Under the pieces are notes generated by a model. The model saw only the letters and a program-made list of their open reading frames with translations, was not told where the DNA came from and searched no databases. Positions 1-5,364 of a DNA stretch of 8,718 bases are shown one piece after another. This DNA is from Bacteroidetes bacterium QH_1_64_81 (GTDB taxonomy: Bacteria; Bacteroidota; Rhodothermia; Rhodothermales; Salinibacteraceae). The stretch spans positions 1-8,718 of the forward strand of contig PXSX01000379.1 of the NCBI GenBank assembly GCA_003022655.1. Direction: 5' to 3'. Positions within the stretch are counted from its first letter, which is position 1. Every line of letters starts with the position of its first letter. A program made the translations under genes and the position numbers.

Positions 1-5
1 GTCTC

Positions 6-53
6 GGGCGGTAGTTCCACTACAGCCCTCGCCCATGGGCCGATTTTCGGCTC
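6..53. other. Two adjacent small stem-loops at the left edge
   Basis: Bases 6-28 can fold into a hairpin: GGGC pairs with GCCC, then one G-A mismatch, then GTAGT pairs with ACTAC around a TCC loop. Bases 37-53 form a second hairpin, GCCGA with TCGGC around TTT, with two further outer pairs (one a G-T wobble). A 10-base palindrome (GCCCATGGGC, 31-40) lies between and partly overlaps the second hairpin. No T-run follows on either strand, so these are not typical intrinsic terminators. They could be the end of a feature to the left of the window, or chance structure in GC-rich DNA. Confidence 0.35.
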
Positions 54-112
54 ATCGGTGCTCGCTCTCGCGAACCGACTCAAAATCAAAACAGCTTCTC
101 AATCCCGTCGGG

Positions 113-118
113 TAGAAT
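113..118 (+). promoter_or_regulatory. Possible -10 element for the hypothetical gene
   Basis: TAGAAT resembles a housekeeping sigma factor -10 box. It lies about 100 bases before the ATG at 221, next to an unusually A-rich patch (about 81-93) in otherwise GC-rich DNA. No good -35 hexamer is visible at the usual spacing, so the call is weak. Confidence 0.22.
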
Positions 119-220
119 CTGAGACAGGTTTCACGTTCTTGGTGAGATCGAATGGAAACCTGCGGCGCTTCCCTCTACTTCCAATCTTCCCCGTTACTCC
201 CCATCCCAGCTTCCACGCAG

Positions 221-676
221 ATGCGACGTACTACACTGATCGACGAGAATGGCCACATGGTGACGGTCAAGGCGCCTGAGGACCAGCCGACCAACGACCC
301 GAAGGAGGACGTGCACCACGATTTCCTCACGGATCACTGGATGGACGTGGCCGCGGCGTCCTATCTCGGCTTCAAGCGCCACGGCATCGGCGCGGTGGTA
401 GTGACCCAGCGCGATCCCGCCGCCAGCCCCATCCATGAGAGCATCGGCACCCACAAGCTGCTCTATAGCCCTGACGGCGTTCGGAGCGGGTGGCTCACAC
501 ACAACAAGGACCGCCTCCCCACCGAGTGGCTCGACACGCGCTTCCAGTCGTACGACCCGAACGAGTCGGCGATTGTCGTGATGGCCGACGAGGACGGATC
601 GCTCCGCGTTTACGCCGTGGATGGCACGCCCGTCCCGCCGCGGAGCTACGAGTTGGTGCAGGCGCGGCAAAACTGA
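221..676 (+). CDS. Acidic hypothetical protein, 151 aa
   Basis: I do not recognise this family. The protein is soluble-looking, with no signal peptide or membrane segment. It begins MRRTTLIDENGHMVTV and has an acidic N-terminal part with DQPTNDPKEDVHHD at about residues 21-34. A mixed central region follows (YLGFKRHGIGAVVV, about 49-62), and a beta-rich C-terminal end (SAIVVMADEDGSLRVYAVDG, about 117-136) looks like the strands of a small sandwich fold. I chose the ATG at 221 because the protein-like, acidic composition starts there. An in-frame ATG at 152 would add 23 residues of low-complexity, Ser/Pro-rich sequence that looks non-coding. No Shine-Dalgarno is seen; the leader is pyrimidine-rich. 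The gene ends 83 bases before the antitoxin and may or may not be co-transcribed with it. The coherent frame and acidic composition support a real gene; its function is unknown. Confidence 0.7.
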   Translation: MRRTTLIDENGHMVTVKAPEDQPTNDPKEDVHHDFLTDHWMDVAAASYLGFKRHGIGAVVVTQRDPAASPIHESIGTHKLLYSPDGVRSGWLTHNKDRLPTEWLDTRFQSYDPNESAIVVMADEDGSLRVYAVDGTPVPPRSYELVQARQN

Positions 677-759
677 GTGGGCCGGTCCTTTGTGAACCTG
701 GGACGATTGCACCCGTACTGCCTCAAGACATCAGACCTCTCTTCACGGGACTGCTCGCT

Positions 760-963
760 GTGCCTGCGACCCTATCAAAGTCTGAGATTCTGCGTGCCCT
801 TGAGGATTTCCCCGAGGAGGAGATTGCTTTGGAGGACGTGATCGAACGCCTTATCCTCTTGAAAAAGGTGCGCTCGGGCCTCGACCAGACCGACGAGGGA
901 ATTCCTCACGAGGAGGTGAAACAGCAGTTCGAGAAGCCTCCCGACCAACGCACCTGGCGGTAG
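760..963 (+). CDS. Small antitoxin of a ParE/RelE-type toxin-antitoxin module
   Basis: This 67-residue acidic protein is the probable antitoxin, which would bind and neutralise the toxin encoded just downstream. It starts (V/M)PATLSKSEILRAL, continues with a helical stretch containing FPEEEIALEDVIERLILLKK (about residues 17-36), and ends with an IPHEEVKQQF segment (about 48-57) and a short tail. This layout, a helix with an 'xEDAIERLxxLxKI'-like core followed by a 'HEEV' motif, matches from memory a group of short antitoxins found upstream of RelE/ParE genes in Bacteroidota and cyanobacteria; that match is not from a search. No separate DNA-binding domain is obvious. I count 16 acidic and 10 basic residues. 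The GTG at 760 is the first sensible start, because the frame upstream runs into sequence overlapping the preceding gene. There is no ATG and no clear Shine-Dalgarno. The stop is 12 bases before the toxin ATG, as expected for a two-gene operon. Confidence 0.72.
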   Translation: MPATLSKSEILRALEDFPEEEIALEDVIERLILLKKVRSGLDQTDEGIPHEEVKQQFEKPPDQRTWR

Positions 964-975
964 CTGCAGAGTATA

Positions 976-1284
976 ATGGCAACCCTGAAATGGAGGCCCC
1001 AAGCCCTGAATGATCTCGAGGCGATTGAGGCGTACTACGAAGAGATCGCTCCCGAGTACGCCTCGCACCTTATCCAGGAAATCCTGGAGCAGGCCGGGCA
1101 GCTGGAGGCATTTCCTCGGATGGGAAGAATCGTCCCAGAGGTTGGCGACGACGCCATCCGTGAACTCATCTACCGCGACTACCGCATCATCTACGTCGTA
1201 GACGCGGACGACACCGAGGTAGACGTGCTCACCGTCGTTCACTCGTCCCAGCATTTGGGATCTCTAAACTCGGACGGGTCGTAG
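976..1284 (+). CDS. ParE/RelE-superfamily toxin, 102 aa
   Basis: This is the toxin of the module. The family consists of small proteins that either cleave mRNA on the ribosome (RelE) or poison DNA gyrase (ParE). The sequence has the family layout: an N-terminal strand and helix (KWRPQALNDLEAIEAYYEE, about 5-23), a second helix (YASHLIQEILEQAGQLEAFP, about 28-47), the turn RMGRIVPEVGD (about 48-58), then IRELIYRDYRIIYVVDADD (about 61-79) and the final strand VDVLTVVHSSQHL. The R-ELI---YRI-Y core and the V-H end are typical of the ParE branch. I count 20 Asp/Glu and only 7 Lys/Arg, so the protein is strongly acidic, unlike most relatives. It follows the antitoxin by 12 bases and converges on the DUF4105 gene with a 6-base gap. 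Whether it acts on gyrase or mRNA cannot be told from sequence alone. Confidence 0.85.
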   Translation: MATLKWRPQALNDLEAIEAYYEEIAPEYASHLIQEILEQAGQLEAFPRMGRIVPEVGDDAIRELIYRDYRIIYVVDADDTEVDVLTVVHSSQHLGSLNSDGS

Positions 1285-1290
1285 CCTTCG

Positions 1291-2550
1291 TCAACCTGCA
1301 TTTCCGTACGCAGAAACTGGAGAGGACGGGAGGATGGGATCGCGTGTCTCAGGTTGGAGCATGGCCCGCCACCCGGCCCGAACCCCGATGGCCAGCACGA
1401 CCGGAAAGACCGCTGCGTGCAGGGGCTGCGGCCACCACGTCCAGCCGATGGCCACCACCGCCGCTCCGACGGCCGTCACTCCCAGGTAGCTTCGGAGCCC
1501 GGGTGCGGAGGGCCGCCACAGCAGCACCGCCGCCGCGATCAGGTGCGTGGGCCAGGCCCAGAGCAGGTTCCAGTTGTGCTCAGTGACCTCGTACGTGGCG
1601 ACGAACCAGAGGAAGCACGCGAGCAGTCCTGTGAGCCCCACGGCAGCGAGCAGCAGCGCGTCGCCGTACGGGCCGGGCCGGCGCCCCGTCGTGGCCTGCC
1701 AGCCGGTCCAGCCGAGCACGAGCACGAGGAAGAGCCCCCCGGCGGCGAGGGGCCAGTCGAAGGCCTCGGGCGTCGCGCTGTAGCCCTCGATCCACTGCAC
1801 CGTGTCCGTGCGGGCCACCAGCGCGCGGGTCGTGTCGGGGGTCTCGACGGTGGCGTGGTTGAATGCCTCGAAGAGATACTCCGGCAGGAAGTGGGCCTCG
1901 CGGGGCGTCGGGCGTCGGTCGGCCGGTGTGCCCAAGGCGAGATCGAAGCTGAGATCGACGAGCGGCAGGCTGGCCGCGTAGGGATCCAGGAGGTGCCGAA
2001 AGCTCCTCTGCGGATCCGGACGGTCCGCAAACTGCACTGCATCGCCGAGGGCCTCCTTCAGCGCGTCCCGCACGCGGGTGGAGCAGTTGTCGAAGAAAAA
2101 GACGTACTGGTAGTAGCGGTTTTCGGGCTGGGCGTTGACCCGGAGAAACTGAAAGAGCGCCGTTCGCTGCTGGCGGGTCAGGTTGAGCCGCTGCTCGATC
2201 ACGGGCCGCCGCTGCTGCTCGTAGGCCCGAAGCGCCGCATCGTAGGGCGCCACGCTGAGGAAGTAGCGGAGGTGGCCGTACGCGAACTTGGGAATAAACA
2301 GCGGGTCGCTGAAATCGAAAGTGCCGTAGTTGTAGAGCCGGTCGACGCCGAGGGCGGGGTCGTGGACCCGGAGTGCGCTGTGGCCGAACATCGAGTACAC
2401 CGGATCGCCGGGCAGAATGGTGACCATCGACACCTCCGATTCGGATGATAGGCGCGTCGGCTGGGCTGCGGTGGGAGAGGCGCGTCCTGTCATTAAAGCG
2501 ACTACGAACAGAGTCGCGAGGACGCACCGGGACGCACCGGAGAAGACCAT
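1291..2550 (-). CDS. DUF4105 (Lnb N-terminal periplasmic domain) membrane protein
   Basis: This is a predicted exported protein of 419 residues with an N-terminal signal sequence (hydrophobic CVLATLFVVALM at about 9-20, then a likely cleavage after the AAQ near 28-30). The periplasmic part carries hallmarks of the DUF4105 family: FGHSALRV (His57), a YNYGTFDF strand (about 74-81), and FFDNCSTRVRDAL (Cys156). A region rich in Leu, Pro and Tyr follows, then about five hydrophobic segments near 266-284, 298-318, 329-345, 355-373 and 377-396, so the C-terminal half sits in the membrane. The conserved His and Cys suggest a papain-like (permuted NlpC/P60-type) catalytic pair; that is my inference, and the family has no firmly established activity that I know of. 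I chose the ATG at 2550. A GTG two codons upstream is equally possible. No Shine-Dalgarno is visible. The gene is divergent from nth and convergent with the toxin gene. Confidence 0.85.
   Translation of the reverse strand: MVFSGASRCVLATLFVVALMTGRASPTAAQPTRLSSESEVSMVTILPGDPVYSMFGHSALRVHDPALGVDRLYNYGTFDFSDPLFIPKFAYGHLRYFLSVAPYDAALRAYEQQRRPVIEQRLNLTRQQRTALFQFLRVNAQPENRYYQYVFFFDNCSTRVRDALKEALGDAVQFADRPDPQRSFRHLLDPYAASLPLVDLSFDLALGTPADRRPTPREAHFLPEYLFEAFNHATVETPDTTRALVARTDTVQWIEGYSATPEAFDWPLAAGGLFLVLVLGWTGWQATTGRRPGPYGDALLLAAVGLTGLLACFLWFVATYEVTEHNWNLLWAWPTHLIAAAVLLWRPSAPGLRSYLGVTAVGAAVVAIGWTWWPQPLHAAVFPVVLAIGVRAGWRAMLQPETRDPILPSSPVSAYGNAG
2521..2540. repeat. Perfect 10-base tandem duplication in the signal-peptide region
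   Basis: GACGCACCGG occurs twice back to back, inside the codons for the signal peptide of the DUF4105 protein. The unit length is not a multiple of three, so gain or loss of one copy would shift the reading frame. Two copies may simply be chance. Confidence 0.6.
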
Positions 2551-2656
2551 AGACACAGGCGTGAAGCACAGAGCAAATCGCTGGCGCCTCGAACGTTCGG
2601 CCCCCGGGCGGGTTCAACGCACCGCCGATGTTCCGCGAACCAGCACGACCGCGACT

Positions 2657-3505
2657 GTGGGCCGAGCCGACCGTGCCGAATTCCTTCTCGAGAAGCTCCG
2701 TGAGCGCATCGACCGCCCCACGACCGAACTCGAATACGAGACGCCGTACCAGCTCCTCGTCGCCGTCATTCTGTCGGCCCAGTGCACCGACGATCGTGTC
2801 AATGAGGCGACGCCTGTTCTCTTCGAGGCGTACCCGACGGTCGAGGACCTTGCGGAGGCAACGCCCGACGACATCTACCCCTTCATCCAGTCCATCACCT
2901 TCCCAAACAACAAATCGGGCTACTTGGCCAAGATGGCCCGGCAGGTCGTTGAGAAGTTCGACGGCCGCATCCCCGATACCATTGACGGCCTGGAGACGCT
3001 GATGGGCGTGGGGCGCAAGACGGCCCGCGTGGTGGCCCAGGTGGCCCACGACGCCGATGCGCTCCCCGTGGACACCCACGTCTTCCGTGTGGCCAATCGC
3101 ATCGGGCTCGTGACGAAGGAGGCCACGACGCCAAAAAAGGTGGAGCAGCAGCTCAAGCGCGTGATTCCGAAAGAGGACTGGGGGGAGGCGCATCACCTGC
3201 TCATCCTGCACGGCCGGTACACCTGCACCGCCCGCTCGCCGGACTGTCACGACTGCCCCCTCCCCGAGGTCTGTACGCACTACGACCGCCTCCAGAATCG
3301 CCCCGATCCCATCGACGGACTGGACGCGTCTGCGGGCACCTACTATTGCACGACCAGCGAGCACTACTTCGACGACCCTGACACCCACGTTGATCGGTAC
3401 GACCTCGAACAGGTGGCCTGCCCGCACTGCGGCTCCATGCAGGTGGTCCGTACCTCCACCGGCCAGCCGACCAAGCAGGTGAAAGATTACCGAGTGAACG
3501 GATGA
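2657..3505 (+). CDS. nth: Endonuclease III with C-terminal extension
   Basis: This is a base-excision repair DNA glycosylase/AP lyase that removes oxidised pyrimidines and cuts the abasic strand. All family hallmarks are present in the 282 residues: PTTELEYETPYQLLVAVILS (21-40), the helix-hairpin-helix LMGVGRKTA (115-123) with catalytic Lys121, VDTH with catalytic Asp139, LILHGRYTC, and a complete 4Fe-4S cluster motif C-x6-C-x2-C-x5-C at Cys190, 197, 200 and 206. The hairpin has LMGVG where E. coli has LPGVG. E. coli Nth ends soon after the cluster at 211 residues. This protein runs on for about 76 residues, including Cys231, His236 and a CPHC at 255-258. The GTG at 2657 aligns with the E. 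coli N-terminus. A GTG at 2561 would add 32 residues of arginine-rich sequence that looks non-coding, and an ATG at 2417 would run into the opposite gene. No Shine-Dalgarno is seen. Confidence 0.93.
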   Translation: MGRADRAEFLLEKLRERIDRPTTELEYETPYQLLVAVILSAQCTDDRVNEATPVLFEAYPTVEDLAEATPDDIYPFIQSITFPNNKSGYLAKMARQVVEKFDGRIPDTIDGLETLMGVGRKTARVVAQVAHDADALPVDTHVFRVANRIGLVTKEATTPKKVEQQLKRVIPKEDWGEAHHLLILHGRYTCTARSPDCHDCPLPEVCTHYDRLQNRPDPIDGLDASAGTYYCTTSEHYFDDPDTHVDRYDLEQVACPHCGSMQVVRTSTGQPTKQVKDYRVNG

Positions 3506-3542
3506 TTGCGTGGCTGCGTGTGGGCGCGATTGCGTGTGGGCG
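3504..3542 (+). repeat. GT/GC-rich imperfect direct repeats after nth
   Basis: TGCGTGTGGGCG (12 bases) occurs at 3515-3526 and 3531-3542, and GATTGCGTG occurs at 3504-3512 and 3528-3536. The same G/T-rich bias continues to about 3565 (GGGCGTGTGAGTGTG). The block starts inside the nth stop codon. It does not form an obvious hairpin terminator. Its role is unknown. Confidence 0.6.
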
Positions 3543-3606
3543 TCTGGGCGTGTGAGTGTGTCGTGAGAACCGGAGTCATGTTCAAACCAGCGGACTGTGC
3601 CAGACC

Positions 3607-3621
3607 GTTTTCATATTTTTC
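3607..3621 (+). promoter_or_regulatory. AT-rich patch, possible gpmI promoter -10 region
   Basis: This is the most AT-rich stretch between nth and gpmI (GTTTTCATATTTTTC). It contains CATATT, and also TATTTTTC, which resembles the TAnnTTTG -7 box of Bacteroidota promoters except for its last base. No matching -35 or -33 element is clear, and the site is about 130 bases before the gpmI start. Confidence 0.25.
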
Positions 3622-3705
3622 AGCCTTCACGCCTCCAATCCTCCACGCCCCCAGCCCGAAGAAAGAAGTCACGGCGAAGCTTAGAAGCTGCTCTCCCAAC
3701 AGTTG

Positions 3706-3746
3706 ACCCCATCTCCACCAACCCACAACCCACAACTCCCCAACCA
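3706..3746 (+). other. 41-base G-free leader before gpmI
   Basis: There is not a single G in these 41 bases, which end one base before the gpmI ATG; the stretch is mostly C and A with short CCCACAA repeats. This is strongly non-random for GC-rich DNA. As RNA it would be unstructured and carries no Shine-Dalgarno sequence. It may help initiation by keeping the start site open; that is an inference. Confidence 0.7.
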
Positions 3747-3747
3747 G

Positions 3748-5319
3748 ATGAACAAATCAAAACGTCACCTTCTCCTCATCCTCGACGGCTGGGGCATTGC
3801 GGAGGACCCGTCCGTAAGCGCCGTCGACGCAGCGGATACGCCCTTCGTGGACCGCCTGTTTGACCAGTATCCCCACGGCGTCCTCAGAGCCTCGGGCCTG
3901 GGCGTGGGCCTGCCGGAGGGGCAGATGGGCAACTCGGAGGTCGGTCACATAAATCTGGGGGCGGGCCGCATCGTCCACCAGGAAATCCTCCGCATCTCGA
4001 ACGCCATTGAGGATGGATCCTTTTTCGAGAACGACCAGCTCGTCGGCGCCGCTCGGCACGCGAAGAGGAACGACCAGAAGCTGCACCTGATGGGCTGCTT
4101 CTCCGACGGCGGCGTGCATAGCCACCTCGAGCACCTCTACGGCCTCCTAGAACTCGCCTGGCGCGAGGGGCTCGCCCCGGCACAGGTCAATGTCCACGCC
4201 TTCACCGACGGACGCGACACGGATCCGCACGGGGGCGTCGACTACGTGCGGCAGTTCCAGGAGCGGGCCGACGAGATCGGCGTGGGACGCCTCGTCTCCA
4301 TCGTGGGCCGCTACTACGCCATGGACCGCGATGAGCGGTGGGACCGCACCGAATGGGCCTACCGGCTTCTCACGGAAGGGGAGGGCGATGTCTTCCACGA
4401 CCCCGTGGAGGCCCTGAAGGCGAGCTACGCAAACGACACAACAGACGAGTTCGTAGAGCCCCGGCGCATCCGTGTGGACGATGAGACGGCCTTCGGGGAG
4501 CACGGCACCCGCGTCGAGGACGGCGACGCGGTCATCTACTACAACTTCCGCTCGGACCGCGCCCGGCAGCTCACCCGCGCGTTCACGGAGGCCGACTTCG
4601 AGGGCTTCGATCGGGAGCGGCTCGACGACCTCGAGTTCGTGATGATGTCGCCGTATGACGATGAATTTGACCTCCCGGTGGCCTTCGATAAGCTCAATCT
4701 GGACGGCACGCTCGGCGAAGTCATCAGTAAACGAGGCGGGCGGCAACTCCGGGCCGCCGAGACGGAAAAATATGCCCACGTCACCTACTTCTTCAGTGGC
4801 GGGCGCGAGGAGCCGTTCGAGGGCGAGGATCGCATCCTGGTCCCCTCTCCCAAGGTGGACACCTACGACCTCCAGCCCGAGATGAGCGCGCCGGAGGTGG
4901 CCGCCCGCGTGTCCGACGCCCTGCAGGAAGAGAACTACAACCTCGCTGTCCTCAATTTTGCCAACCCGGACATGGTAGGCCACACCGGCGACTTCGACGC
5001 GGCGGTGGCGGCGTGCGAGGCCATCGACCAGTGTGCCCAGCGGGTCGTAGAAGCTGCCCGAGAAAACGGATCCTCGATCAACATCATCGCTGACCACGGC
5101 AACGCGGACAAGCTCAAGAACCCCGACGGCTCTCCGCATACGGCCCACACCACCGCCCTCGTGCCGCACATCATCCTCAAGGACGGATTCGAGGGCCCTG
5201 TGCAGGACGGCAAGCTCGGCGACGTGGCCCCCACCATCCTGGCCCTGCTCGATGAAGAGATTCCCGACGTAATGAACGGCGACGTGCTCGTTCCTACCGA
5301 ACAAGCTGCGGCGTCGTAG
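3748..5319 (+). CDS. gpmI: 2,3-bisphosphoglycerate-independent phosphoglycerate mutase
   Basis: This cytoplasmic glycolytic enzyme interconverts 3-phosphoglycerate and 2-phosphoglycerate using two Mn ions and a phosphoserine intermediate. Its 523 residues match the usual family length (about 510). The N-terminal LLILDGWG contributes the metal ligand Asp13. GQMGNSEVGHINLGAGR (59-75) carries the nucleophile Ser63. FTDGRDTDP (152-160) and GRYYAMDRD (187-195) belong to the inserted transferase domain, as does NFRSDRARQ (266-274) at its boundary. KYAHVTYFFSGG (341-352), NPDMVGHTGD (406-415) and IADHGNAD (447-454) supply the remaining phosphatase-domain ligands. The ATG at 3748 puts the conserved start (MNKSKRHLLLILDGWG) in place; an in-frame ATG 15 codons upstream adds only leader-like sequence. 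The gene stands alone, with sppA convergent downstream. No residue expected for activity is missing. Confidence 0.97.
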   Translation: MNKSKRHLLLILDGWGIAEDPSVSAVDAADTPFVDRLFDQYPHGVLRASGLGVGLPEGQMGNSEVGHINLGAGRIVHQEILRISNAIEDGSFFENDQLVGAARHAKRNDQKLHLMGCFSDGGVHSHLEHLYGLLELAWREGLAPAQVNVHAFTDGRDTDPHGGVDYVRQFQERADEIGVGRLVSIVGRYYAMDRDERWDRTEWAYRLLTEGEGDVFHDPVEALKASYANDTTDEFVEPRRIRVDDETAFGEHGTRVEDGDAVIYYNFRSDRARQLTRAFTEADFEGFDRERLDDLEFVMMSPYDDEFDLPVAFDKLNLDGTLGEVISKRGGRQLRAAETEKYAHVTYFFSGGREEPFEGEDRILVPSPKVDTYDLQPEMSAPEVAARVSDALQEENYNLAVLNFANPDMVGHTGDFDAAVAACEAIDQCAQRVVEAARENGSSINIIADHGNADKLKNPDGSPHTAHTTALVPHIILKDGFEGPVQDGKLGDVAPTILALLDEEIPDVMNGDVLVPTEQAAAS

Positions 5320-5321
5320 CA

Positions 5322-5334
5322 CAGCGCCCCGCTG
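5322..5334. terminator. Weak hairpin between convergent gpmI and sppA
   Basis: CAGCG and CGCTG pair perfectly around a CCC loop, starting 3 bases after the gpmI stop. The 45-base gap separates two convergent genes, where a bidirectional terminator would fit. No T-run follows on either strand and the stem is short, so the call is tentative. Confidence 0.28.
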
Positions 5335-5364
5335 GAGAGACACCCCGCCAGACAGCTTCTCAAC

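Noticed and set aside
58..279. 73-codon frame at the left edge
   Set aside because: It starts at a non-ATG codon, overlaps the 221-676 gene in another frame and has no recognisable content. It might be the tail of an upstream gene, but nothing supports that.
1354..2448. 364-codon open frame antisense to the DUF4105 gene
   Set aside because: The translation is Arg/Glu/Gly low-complexity; the opposite strand has a signal peptide, a DUF4105 domain and membrane helices.
1580..3427. 615-codon open frame on the minus strand across nth and the DUF4105 gene
   Set aside because: It is antisense to nth and out of frame with the DUF4105 protein, both of which carry clear family motifs. Its translation is Arg/Val/Gly-rich without any recognisable domain. 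Long antisense frames are common in GC-rich genes.
4147..5343. 398-codon open frame antisense to gpmI
   Set aside because: gpmI is certain on the plus strand and the antisense translation has no protein-like features; it is a codon-bias shadow.
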